Shown here: piece after piece, positions 47,306-59,213 of the stretch
How positions within the stretch are numbered: position 1 is the first letter of the stretch
How the letters are laid out: the number at the start of each line of letters is the position of its first letter
Assembly (NCBI RefSeq): GCF_028453695.1
Contig: NC_135774.1
Coordinates: forward strand, 17,174,001 to 17,238,000
Source of the DNA: Augochlora pura
Lineage: Eukaryota; Arthropoda; Insecta; Hymenoptera; Halictidae
Direction: 5' to 3'
Length of the DNA: 64,000 bases
Notes under the pieces: generated by a model
Seen by the model: the letters and a program-made list of their open reading frames with translations, nothing else
Told to the model about the DNA's origin: nothing
The model's database searches: none
Translations under genes and position numbers: made by a program

Positions 47306-48668
47306 GTAAGTCTCACGAAGAGTAACGGATCATTTGGTGGTACGACTGACGAAAATGTTTCATCATTCCGTCAACACCGAGTTTTACGGACTTCGCAAAC
47401 TTTTCACAGTTGCAACGTGTCAATTGGCTAACACGGCGAATAATTTGTTCACTCGGTAACTTACAAAGACCGTAACAATACATATAACACGTTTTCTGCA
47501 TGCGGCATTTTAACATGTTTGCTTGTAGACTCAAAAATATCCTGTGTGTTCACGACGTGTCAGTTGCGAAATAATTTGTTAACACATTTTCTGATATTTA
47601 TATTAGCATTATTTATCATTTTTTTAATATCGTGGCTCAAGTAAATTAGTTGAATTTTATGCAATCTTTTTCATTTATATTTGCGTTAAATAAACGAGCA
47701 TTCTAGGAATTTAATGAAATACTTTTTATTTAAGTTGGTAATGAAACTGTAACTTAATCTCACTTGTAAAACAGTATAATCTTAACTTAAATTTTATTGT
47801 CCTTATTACTAGAAAGACAATGTTTGCACGAGGACTACTTAAATTCTACAACCTCTTTAAAACATTCAAGTAGGTTGAAAGTTCAATCTCACGCGTAAAT
47901 AGCAAACAGAAGTACACTTGATACATCCAAGGAAAATATGACTTTTACATTTACTGTTATGACATGAGTCAATCAATGATTAACACAGTATATTAACAAA
48001 ATTGCTTACGAATCGTGTCTTTCGTTTTACATTTTCTTACAGTTTCATATATTCGACACATGTTCTCAGAATAACCAATATAACCGATAATAAAAAAATT
48101 CAAAAGTTTCGAACATACTCTGAAACATATTTCTATATATAATCTCTAAAAATAATCAAAATCGTGCTCACTAGCAATAACGCTGTTCGCTGTGACTTTC
48201 ACAAAAATCATCACAATTGTATAAAAAAATTCAAGTACATTCTTCAAATTATTCTCAACCATTTAGCTGTTTTTTGCCACATTTTTACATTACAAGCCAA
48301 CTTGTCACATGTAAAAAGTAGTTACAATTTGCTGCTCGTATTGCAATTTTACTGAAAACAAAATTATATTCGTAACTTTTAAGATGTATTGAATATTCGA
48401 AGGGTAAAATGCAATGAAATGAACAGATGAAAAGGTATAAATAATTATTATTACAAAAATTGGTTATAGTGTGAGCAATTACTTGTTTCTGTATTGAAAC
48501 TCAAAATACAAATACAAAATTATAATTTCCAGTCTGTAAGAAAAAATTCCAAAAATTGCCTGTCAATCGGCACGTTAACCTAGAAGAGCTCGCTTTGTTA
48601 AGGTTTATTAATTAAAAATAAATCTATTCATTCGGCTTACAATTAATTAAAAAATAATCTGTTGCCAG
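47306..48668 (+). other. intron 1 of cuticular gene C
   Basis: A 1.36-kb AT-rich phase-0 intron (GTAAGT .. TTGCCAG). No further exon or repeat noted. Confidence 0.75.
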
Positions 48669-49064
48669 GCTTGCACCGTCTTCGCCCTGTTCGCGGTTTC
48701 CGCGATGGCCGCTCCTGTGGACAACTCTACGCCCGTCGGAATACTTGCGTACACGGCCGACGGTCCGAACCCGGATGGCTCGTACGCTTTCAGCTACGAA
48801 ACTGGGAACGGCATCAAAGCCGAAGAACACGGCCAACTGAAGCAGGTGAACGAGACGAACTCGGTGATCGCCGTTCAAGGATCGTACAGCTACTCTCTCG
48901 ATGACGGATCCCCGGTAGCCTTGAGTTATGTCGCTGACGAGAATGGCTTCCAGCCAAAGGGCGATCATCTTCCTACTCCTCCTCCAATCCCGGCTGGAAT
49001 TCTGAAAGCTTTGGAGTACATCGCCTCGCATCCTGAGCAGAGCACGTCGAATCTGGTCAACTAG
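48669..49064 (+). CDS. RR-1 cuticular protein gene C, exon 2 (SgAbd-like)
   Basis: Begins after TTGCCAG at 48,668 and stops at TAG 49,062-49,064; spliced protein 135 residues. Signal peptide about 1-19, short acidic linker, canonical RR-1 domain at about 39-106: DGSYAFSYETGNGIKAEE, the GSYSYS block, LSYVADENGFQPKGDHL, then PTPPPIP and a helical tail containing LKALEYIASHP. Y43, F45 and Y47 are the aromatic chitin-facing positions. The whole layout matches SgAbd-type endocuticle structural glycoproteins. Its ORF-track style start at the Met inside the signal peptide (48,705) would cut the signal in half; the spliced start at 47,294 is preferred. No clear AATAAA follows within 400 nt. Confidence 0.93.
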   Translation, partial: ACTVFALFAVSAMAAPVDNSTPVGILAYTADGPNPDGSYAFSYETGNGIKAEEHGQLKQVNETNSVIAVQGSYSYSLDDGSPVALSYVADENGFQPKGDHLPTPPPIPAGILKALEYIASHPEQSTSNLVN

Positions 49065-49560
49065 ACGATCCGTGATCGAGCAAGCACCCGCTAACAACGA
49101 ATTACTTTACTTCGGATGAGTATTTAGTCGATACAAATAGCGTGGAACACCCGCCAACGTAGACAATTCTTTAGAATTTCTTTGACAAGTTTTATTCTAT
49201 TGCCTTGTATTATGATGCCATTATTTGCAAAGTTATAAGATAAAGTCAAGTAACGCTTAGCTAGATCGCGAATCTTTATGCTTTTACATCGCGTGCTGAT
49301 TTCTCAAATGTAACGGAACGTGTAGATTGTCTAATAACATTTACGTTTTCTTTTTGTATTTCACTGTATTATTTTTTATTTTTGTAAAACGACGCATGGA
49401 AACGAGAATTTGCATAAAGATCACGGTCTAGTTATAACAAGTGCCGAATTTTAGACTTCAACTGAATCACTTCATGCTATGCATTGAATTGTTGTTCTTC
49501 GCCAATTGAATATTTACTTATTAATTGAATATTTACTATTTTTATTATATCGAAATTTGA
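49065..49560. other. 3' flank of gene C
   Basis: AT-rich; should include the 3' UTR of gene C, but no canonical poly(A) hexamer is visible. Confidence 0.4.
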
Positions 49561-50080
49561 TGTGACTAAATACGATTCCGATGATGTTTCGAGTGCTTCG
49601 TGCGCGACGGATTCTTCCTCGTCGAAAGGCGGAGAGCCTGTTGGTCGCACATGAATATGGAGACTGTATTCGTTGTTCGAAAGGAAATTTGGCGAAAGTC
49701 GAAGAAAGGTGCTTGAACGTCGAACGCGGATTGCACAGTAGAAATAGGACACGATTGACGCGACGGTGGGTCTCTTCGGGTTCGTAGAACACCCAGCGAT
49801 CCATCGCGACTATGATTCTCTAGCTATAAGTCTATACGCTTATGTTCGTTCTTCGTTTCGAATACTCGTACGATTTCTAGCGATTAGGAACGATAGATTC
49901 GTAACAGTTTTGAAACGAAGCTACTTGATATATTCGCTCGTGATAATGATGTGCCGGATTGTATATTTGTAATATTGCCAAACGATGTAACGCTCGCAGC
50001 GAACGTTAACAACGAATGAATAAATCTAGGTATTTTAAGTTGAACTTCTGCCTCCTCTTTCGACGATTTCGCTCGTTACA
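49561..50080 (+). mobile_element. possible solo LTR
   Basis: A GC-richer block of 520 bp begins TGTGAC and ends GTTACA (TG..CA with nearly inverted hexamers), with AATAAA at 50,019-50,024 about 55 nt before its end and AT-rich sequence on both sides. No target duplication is found (TTTGA versus ACCCC), and no second LTR or pol frame is present. It may instead be unrelated GC-rich sequence. Confidence 0.3.
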
Positions 50081-50613
50081 ACCCCGATCTCTCGTTTCCC
50101 ATAATCATTTATTGTTATTATAATTAAAATACGTATTAATTTGATGAGGAATAATTAAAGATCCGCCGATGCGAAATATTGAATTACCGTGCCATAAATC
50201 TTCGCTGTCTATCGGAACCTTCCATTGAAAGTTCTTATTATTTAGTCTCGCAACAGCCTGATCGATACGATCTGCAGCACAGTTTTCATTAAATAATTAA
50301 TTCACTGTCGATGCGATTTCATTATTGCCGCCGTAAATTTGTGTTGTTTATGTTATTATCGCGTTAAACCTTCTCAATAACAATGAATCGCTATTATGTC
50401 ACAGTATAGAGTCTCGCGTTGCGCAATAGTAAAATAAATTACGATCGCGATTAGCTAATCCTGACAGATTATCCTTGCCGATTAATCTTGCTTTCAAAGA
50501 ATTGATCGGTACATGCTGTCGGGGGGATTAACATCCTGCGAAAGCGATATAAAATGCTTGAAAACTGGCGAGTCGAAGACTCGATTTCGCGAGGAACAGA
50601 GCACGTTCGTATA

Positions 50614-50828
50614 TACAGGGTGTCCCGGAAATCGTAGTACAACCGGGCAATGGGTGATTCTGACAAGCAAATTGTAGTAAATCGTTTACAAGTTGAACGA
50701 ACTTTGAAGTCGATTATCACGAGAACGGAGCTCCGGTTGAAAAAAATGTTATACCAAAATATTTTCTTCTTTTTTTATGTAGAATCACCCCCTGCCCGGT
50801 TGTACTACGATTTCCAGGACACCCTGTA
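50614..50828. mobile_element. MITE with 46-bp terminal inverted repeats (TA-flanked)
   Basis: Arms 50,616-50,661 and 50,781-50,826 are inverted with about 43 of 46 positions matching; outer bases CAGGGTGTCC. TA flanks both ends, as after Tc1/mariner-type insertion. The interior is about 120 bp with no coding capacity. The long matching arms imply a fairly recent insertion and would form a strong hairpin in RNA. Confidence 0.88.
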
Positions 50829-51592
50829 TTTTAGCTTCTGCTGATTCGACGGAAATTTGTAATTCACCTTAATGCCTGCACACTTTTCTGTCATGTTTCC
50901 ATTTGTAAATTAATTTATTATTTTATTGTAGCTTATTTTAACGACTACGCTCGGACCGTTTTGTTTCACATAACGGTAAACTGGTTTATAGAACACCGAA
51001 TAGTAATTGATTACTTTTATTAGCAATTTTATCTGCGAAAGTCTATGCAAATTTGCGAATTTACAATTTTATTAACAAGCCTGTACAAGCTGAAGTTGAA
51101 GGAACTTTTTTTGACTGATCGATACTTGTTTGTAAATTCGAAATGAAATCTGCATCGGAATCTACCGAATTTTGCAATATTTTTTAAAGATTGACCACTT
51201 ATTACTATATTGCAAGTCTTCGTGCAAAGTAAAATATATTTTCTATTTTTTTCATAATTTCAATAAGTGGAAATCAATTGAGCAGTATGCTTAGTTTCTT
51301 CTAATCTTTTCGCTGTTTAAAACTGCACCTATTCTTCTGTGTTATTAATGCATACAATCACATTATTATCAATTGCACAGTCACATCAAATGCATGTTCA
51401 TATCAACTGCGTATGAGAATTACAAAAAAGATATCGGATAAAGATCTACAGATAAAGTTCCTCGTTCAGCTCATGATAATCTGTCAGAAACAATTAGTCA
51501 AAGTTAAAAATAAAAAAGCAATTAAAATTGGTCATTCGACCGTAATCATTTTCGTTATTATAGGTTGATTAAGTATGCTAACATTTTTATAT

Positions 51593-51812
51593 GTATCTAC
51601 TTTATTTATTTTATTTTTATTTGATTTATTTCAATAATCGCGAAAGGTATCTAATATTTAAAAAATTGTATAATAATATTAGAGTTCACAGTAGCTATAG
51701 GTTAAATTTTAGTTTCTACTTTTATTTTATTTATTTTTCTTAATCGCGAAACATATTTAATATACTTGAAAAGTTATATAATAATATTGGAGCTCACATC
51801 AGTAAAATCATT
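51593..51812. repeat. tandem duplication, unit about 106 bp
   Basis: AATCGCGAAA occurs at 51,636 and 51,742, each preceded by a TCTACTTT..ATTTATTT block and followed by a TATAATAATATT(A/G)GAG block ending in TCACA. The copies are diverged. Confidence 0.75.
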
Positions 51813-53420
51813 ATTAAGTGAAATATAAAACAGTGAAAAATAAAATTAATTAGAAGAATGTAAGAAACTTGTCATATTATTTTTAATGTATTGGAAATAT
51901 TAAGAGGAAGAATGTATCTTTGTTTGAATTTTGTGTGACACAATTCATGTAAGCAATTTTTATTTTGCATAAAAATTGACGCAACAGTAAAACTTTCTAT
52001 CGAGATATTATCCAATAAATTAACGCCAACAAATTTTGGTTGGTCAGTGTCAGAAATTCAATAATGGAGATAAGAATTTTATAAATCAAGCATGTGAAGA
52101 AGATTACAGATCATTCTTCCGTTCAAATGTAATTTCAAACGAAGATGATGATTAATATGTTACAAACTAAATATAAAGTTGACTACTTTAATTATACTTT
52201 ATTTCTCAACAAGAATAGTCGATAATCGTTTTTGATTAGTCAAAGCGTTCTGTGACGAATATTTGACGGCAGTGTCTACTGAAAATGATTGCATTCAGCG
52301 ATAACTTATTGTCAACTAATAAAAACATTTGATTACATTAGAGACCTTCGCTTTAATTATGTTTTATAAAATCAATAAGTAAGCATTTAATTCGCCTTTT
52401 TCAGCTTCTAAACCTAAACCGAGCCAAGTTGTTTTTGCGCCGCATGAACGAGTGCAATTTGATTCTCATTTAAATTCTCCAAATGCTTAAAATTCGATCC
52501 ACCCCTCCTTTTTGTATTAAAAATGCATAAAATCCGTGGTCTGCTAATTACCAACTACGTCCAAGAAATGCGACAATTTTCGTTTGTGGCGTACCACGGT
52601 GTAATACACGTAGCCTGGGTCGCATCAAACGCACGACTGTCACTGAAAACCTTGGCGCCCCGTTTCCGCTGTCGTAAATAATATCCTCACATATCTTAAT
52701 GTAACATGGAACATAATGCCTCGTTCATACCCGTTCCACGTTCCGGCTCGTTATCTGCGTTCGAACTGTTGCTTCCATAGTCTTCTCCGGTTAGGAGACC
52801 GGCTGCATGCATCTCGCTCGCAGCCCCGTACGAACGATAGAAAAAGAAACGGATAAAGGAAACCGTGGGGACCCGAGTGAGATATATGGGTACATTTTAC
52901 GGTCGTGTTCGGTGTAGGAGACTTATGACGTCATTAACCATTGACCGACATCAGTTCAGGCTTGTCATACATTACACGTAAAAGGACAGTGATGCACGGA
53001 CGACGAGCAAGAAAAAGCGAGATTTACATACGAATGTGCTCGTATGGGCCTCCGCGCGACACGGGTTAATCACTAAAATCGTAATTCATGCACCACCAAC
53101 GTTCGATCCCGCTACGTGCTACTGGGGTGAGATGACAAATTCGGAAAACTAATGAAAGGGTTGCTATGCCCGTCGAATCATTATTCCGGCGCCGCGGAGG
53201 GTACAATAAAAGTCGTAATATTTTCCTGGACGGGATTGAATGAAAAGAAGAGGATGCATTTTTTCAGATGTGTTTGTATGAAAAATAATGTCAAATAATG
53301 ATTTAACGAGGTCTGACTATCTCGGTATTATTTATGACGCGAGACGAGGACTCGAAAATACAATATAAGATATATGCTTATTTATATCCTTCTTTATATT
53401 TTCTCTATTAATATATAAAC

Positions 53421-53467
53421 TATAATATATATAATATATAATAAATAATAATAATAATATATAATAA
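53421..53467. repeat. AT/AAT low-complexity repeat
   Basis: ATAATATATATAAT followed by (AAT)n; simple sequence only. Confidence 0.85.
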
Positions 53468-55050
53468 ACTGTGTGCTATCATTGTTATTTGGATTTGTGT
53501 GATTGAAATTTGTATATCGGTGCATGATATTTATAAATTATCATGTGAAATGTTCTAATAATGTAGAATCGTAAACCGATCATTATTGTAAACATAGAAT
53601 AATTTACGAATAAATAATAAATTCCATACGTAAGTATCGTAGAAATATAAGATACGGTATAGAACTTCTATTGGAATTCGAAAAAACAATTCAAGAAACA
53701 TGTTCAGGAAAAATACGTTATTTATTTGTATATTTAAGAGCAGAAATTGTTCAGAATTACACTGCAATCTTAAATTCATTCAAATGCGAAAGTTATTTAT
53801 TTATTCGGTAATATTTTCAATTGAATGGTTTATGTAGCAAATGCAGCATTTTTATACATATGTGCGTATGTCCGATATTACTTATTACTAATTATACTAT
53901 TAAATTTTATTAAACATAGTTGAATGAAACTATAAATTATTCTTAATAAATTAAAATACAAAGTGATATTCAGTACACTTTATTTAAACAATTTTCTAAT
54001 TTACCAAATTATCTCATCGATATATCTTTCTAAGGCTACGATTCTATGCATTAATCACATTTGGAATAAATTAAGTTTTCTTGAGAAATTTTTAAGAAAA
54101 TTTCAATGGTATTGCCGTGGATACTCCTTCTCAGGAAATTCCATGGAGGTTAAATATCGAGTGACCTACGCAGCTTAGGAGACGCCATATGCGAGTCAGA
54201 CGGTCCTACCGAACGCGTAGGTAGTAGACGTTGTTAGACGTAAGTATGCATAATGTTTGAATAAGATCGTCGCATTCGACTAAACATTGTCCTTGAAACG
54301 AATATATTCCTCGTATCGTCTCCATAATTAATTCTGTCGCCTGTTAGAATGATTCAATCATTGGTCTATTAATTACGATACCTTGTCTCCTATTTTTACG
54401 TTCGTACGCTTGCAATTTAATAAAGTGAATCCGCTGAAAATATATACATCGTTCAATGTCTCTTATAACTGCGTAAATATTATATGCTAATCATAGTCGT
54501 GTTTTTAATTATAACTTTATTCGTTCTATAATAAGATTTAATATTCTTTCGATTAATGCACATATCTTACATTCTTTAATATAATCGCCCTATCCAATTT
54601 TACTTATTTTTAATTTTCATTTAAGCAAATAAGAGTTAGTACTACTGAAATAGATATAAACGATTTATGACTCTTCGATTAATTTACTTTCACCGGAACT
54701 ACTAATATATACTAAGTAGTCTTTTAAAATGCTGAATTTGGAATGAAGCAAATGAATAAATTGAGGACGAGATTCCCGGTGACTAAACTAGATATTTGTA
54801 ATTATAAATTCTCATAGGTATATCATACAAATTTTTGATGATCAACCGTCGAATATAGAAAATTCAGAAAATCCTACAAAATCAAAATCACATAGCGAGC
54901 AAATACGACATCACAGAGCTAAAATTGTACATAGCTATTTTAACAATTTGGTATCTTATAAATACTAATAAAATACGGTGCACCTAAATAGAGCGCAATA
55001 GAAATTAATTTCAGAGCCTGGTAAAAGAATAGTGTCAACGTGGCAGTCGA

Positions 55051-55654
55051 TTAACCCTTTAGAATAATAATTGCGAGGTATATAAGATACGTTGTATTTA
55101 CCAGCTGTTCTTCATAGGTTATAAATTTACATTACAGAAATACGATTGATTAAACAATGTTATCCTACATTCTGAAAGAAAAAATGGTAAACACTTCACA
55201 TTGTAAAAGCTTCTGCAAAGCAACTCATTCACAATTATATCTGCACACAATTCTGGTACTTCAAAGATTAACAATTTTCGTTTCATACGATACATAGGAA
55301 TACAATTCTATGCGAAATCTTATTTAACTATAGTCACCATTTCGAATGTAAAATCATTTTATATTTTAACCAATGTTTACTATTTCACAAGTACATTTGT
55401 TTTGCCAGTAAGGCAATAGTAGATCATAGTAAGTCAACTGACGATCAGTAGATTACGGATTTTGTGCACTTATAGTTGAAATCGTTTAGTGCAATCTGAT
55501 CGAAAAGATATAAAATTATCTATATATTATTAACTCTTTAAAAATAGCATTATCAAAGAAAAAACAAGATTTTTTCGTCTGTTGCAATTTACAAAGAAAC
55601 TTTTCGTTCCCTAGATCCGCAGCGAGAGAAAATTCCGCGAATGCAAAGGGTTAA
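55051..55654. mobile_element. possible TTAA-flanked element, weak ends
   Basis: TTAACCCTTT at 55,051 and the same decamer inverted, ending at 55,654, bracket 604 bp. The match stops after 10 bp, so the pairing may be fortuitous; each could be one end of separate elements of the TTAACCCTTTGC type. Confidence 0.3.
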
Positions 55655-58600
55655 AATCGAGGTCCTACCACGCTTTGCCCGTAGTTCTCGACTTTGTCTC
55701 GAATCCGGGGCACGATCTCGCGTTTCACGCGGACAGCTCTGCGCTGGCAATCCGTAATTCGCAAAGTCGTACCGGGACGACGGGGTCCGAACGCAAACAC
55801 CGAATCGAAGCTAGAATGTTGAAAGAGGGACGGCCGCAGGTACTGGATATCTGATGAACGCGGCCTGATCGGATCGTCCCGCATCCTCCGCGGCTGCCAG
55901 ATCCTCTACCGTGGCTAGGGGTCGCATCATCTCACCAGACAAGACAGACCCAAAGGTCGCGCAACAACCGGTATGCCCGGATTGCGCAACCGCAACTAGA
56001 CCAGAGCATCTAATTGCTCGTATCGAAGCGATCGGTTCGATCGCAGTAACAACACGGTCATAGAGAAAGTTTTCTCTCCGCCGTGGTGCGGCTCTCTTGT
56101 TCGCCTCTTCCTCGTCACGACGCCCGCGGATTCCACCGGGAGAACTATATTTTCGTACGCGACCGGGTTTCGCGATGCCGGTCGTCGCCGTAACGATAAA
56201 TAATAGGACGTCGCTGGAACAAGCTTCGGCAAACGATTCTAATGGAATCGGTTGACCCCTTGACCGCCAGCATGGAATTTCGGCGTGATTTTACGCAGAG
56301 ACAGATAAATCATTGCGTATCGATTAGCACGATTAATACGACGGAATTTAGGCATTTCAAGCGTAATTGGTGACTGCGCGTTGGGTTGTTTGACGTTTGA
56401 CGACGGCAAGTGCCTGTGGTGTTATACTTTGTTAGGGTTCAACACACGATTTGGGAAGCTTGGCGAACGCACAGGTATTTCTTTCTTTTATAATTCTTTG
56501 CAGAAAGTTGTTTTTTCATAGTTATCATCTTCGTTCTGTTTGCAGTCGAGTGGTGCACTCTGAAGCACTATTGTGAGAGAAACTATTTTTGGTTTAGAGT
56601 TAAAATGGCATTGCGTGTAATTGGGTTAATAATTTTCCTAGTAGAGTAAGACAATTTGTTTGTTTCTTGAATGTCTTCATTTACTTTAACTTAATTTTAT
56701 TTACTTCCATTCAGTTTCATTTAGTTTCATTTTATTTAGTTCCATTTACTTTCATCTAGTTTCATTTACTTTCACTTACTTTTATTTACATTCATTTACA
56801 TTCATTTATATTCATTTATATTCATTTATTTTTATTTTTAGATTTTAATATCAGGAAAATCAAATTGTCTGAAAATTGAACATCGCAACGTCCTTATTGT
56901 CGCGTGTGTCGCGATAGTCAAACGATGACGAAGAAAGTTATTAATCCAACTCAAATTATTTATAATTTTTATTTGTTCGTGTCATTTCGTCTTGTTCTCT
57001 AAACATTTTGGACATATTAAAATTAACGAATATAATTTAGTTTTTGCCAGAATTACAATTTAGATATAAAATTGCAACAAAATTTTACGCATGACGGATA
57101 TAATCGTCATGACACAAAATTCTGCCAGATCTCCATGACGGATATAGTCGTCAAACATACTTACCTGGTTAAAATGAATGGCTAAAATAATTCCAACCAT
57201 AGTAATAAACGCGTCAACAAAAGTGACGAGTCTTCATTGAATTATAATAATAGAAAAATCAATCTCATAAACCTCGTTTAGAATTATACAAAACTTGAAA
57301 TCAATTTTATTATTATATCCATAGTTTATTATGGCAAATGACTGTGAAAATCTGAACATTGAATTATAAAACGCAAAAAAGCCAATACTGTAAAATCTGT
57401 TTTCGATTTCCACAGGGACGATTCCTTAATGAAAGCTGTCTTTAAGAGCATCATCGTCCGAAAAGGAAAATCCCCCTTCACATTTCAATACCTTAACACA
57501 ATATTGACCTTAACACATTCTACAGTTTTTGCAACACTCCTCGAGAATGAAGCAGCGAATGATTCTGTCGCAACAGCTTGGGAGCATTGAACGCGCTTAA
57601 TTTAGCCGATCCGTGGAATCCGACAAAGAGGAATATCTTTCATCGATTGGACAATAGGATCGGTCATAGAATGACGACGCGTTTCCACGTAAAACGATTT
57701 GTTAACGATGATTATTGTTAATCGTAGCAAGTCAGTTAACGATGCTATTTGTTAATCGTGGACAGCCGTTGTACAAGCCGATGAAATTTCTTCGTCAATG
57801 GCAAGCCATAAATCTCGCGGTCCTCCGGGTTTGATACCGCGCGCGACGCATAAAGTTGATAGATTTTACGAGACTCTCCGCGAAACGATTACGCTTCGAT
57901 AAAGCAGGGGAAAGAAACACGAGGTAAATAGAAAAAAAAAGGAGAAGAAGAAGACCTTTATGCGTCATGAGTATTCAACACGAGCTCGCGCGCATCTTTG
58001 AAGTGTTCTCTGTCGCAACGCGGCGCTTGTCGGCCGTGTTACGCAATCCGAGATGCGTGGAAAATTATTGTAACATTATGCAATAAAGCAAATAACGCGA
58101 ATGGTTCAACAAAGTTACGACGCCTTTACGGGAACGAACAACGCGGCCCCGCCTACGTTTCGCACCTCGAACACGGATAATACCCGGCGGACGAGGTTAA
58201 ATTTTAGGGTAATTTTATGCGAGCGCTGAATCTTTGGATTTATGTGTTTAAATGCGGAACACGTAGTAAAGCTGATAGCGCATACGTGTTACCTTTAGGA
58301 TAAGAACGTATTAAGTAAAATACGTTCCGTCGTATTCGCCGGCAGCGACACGAAATATTAGGTTGCCTGATAACTTCCGTCACTTCGTTCGTACAAACGA
58401 TCTATCAGTTGCATTGCTCTGTACGAGTACAACTGGCAACACTCGGTGTACAAACGCTATGTAATTAATCGTATCACTATCGGGAAAATAATCCCACGTT
58501 CGTGAAAATGTTGGTCGGACTCGGAGAGTGACATTGTTTATATGTATATTTGTCGTCCCTGTCGGATATTTCTTCTATTAATATTGAGTATTCGTAATTC

Positions 58601-58965
58601 GTAGTTTTCTGATTTGATACATTTATTGCAGATTTGATTAATCAGTAACCTGCGGATTTGATCAATTTATGGCATAATTGAGTAGTTATATTTGAAATAG
58701 TATAAAAATTTAAGGAATTTAAAAATGTTCAACCATTATTCGTAACCTATTAAAGTGATTATAGAAAGAATGAAGTTGCTGTTTAGTCTCTTTTTTTCTT
58801 TATTTCTTGCAACTGATGCAGACAAATCTTATTTTACATAAATATCCGCAGTCTATTAGTCAGAATGCAATGTTATGTACAATTGAACACTATTTAACCT
58901 ATTCACATTTTTTGATTATGAGTTAGATGATTAAAAAAAATTCGCACAATGTTAGAGTCATTGAA
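55655..58965. other. intergenic with GC-rich island
   Basis: A GC-rich island at about 55,655-56,450 contains short open frames on the minus strand without recognisable domains. A further GC-richer patch is at 57,540-58,520. The TTCATTTA array and a duplicated palindromic motif are listed separately. Confidence 0.4.
56676..56840. repeat. TTCATTTA decamer tandem array
   Basis: Roughly 10-bp units of TTCATTTA plus two variable bases; the last five units (from 56,791) are nearly perfect while the left part is degenerate, giving a gradient of decay. Confidence 0.88.
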
Positions 58966-59213
58966 TTAACCCTTTGCAGTCGTATCAAGTTTATACGTAA
59001 GTATCATGCAGGTCATAATTAATTTTTGTTGAACGGACAGTACTACATAATATGCAAGATTAAGTAGGCAAAACAAAATTTATTAAGTACTTTTTAATAT
59101 TAGTATATATGTAAAGCAATAATATGTTTCAATTAAAAATAAAAATAAAAGAGAAACAAGAAGAATAAATAGTTTTTGTGGCTGAGAGTAGACATACGAC
59201 AGCAAAGGGTTAA
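58966..59213. mobile_element. TTAA-flanked piggyBac-like MITE
   Basis: A 248-bp block. Left end TTAACCCTTTGCAGTCGTAT, right end inverted TTAACCCTTTGCTGTCGTAT: 19 of 20 match. TTAA at both edges. AT-rich interior with no coding capacity. Confidence 0.8.

Larger units (their letters stand above)
50081..55050. other. intergenic
   Basis: AT-rich apart from 52,550-53,240. No gene supported. Contains the MITE at 50,614, a 106-bp tandem duplication at 51,593 and AT-rich simple repeats at 53,421. Confidence 0.5.

Noticed and set aside
48624..49097. 157-codon minus-strand frame over gene C
   Set aside because: Antisense shadow of the RR-1 exon.
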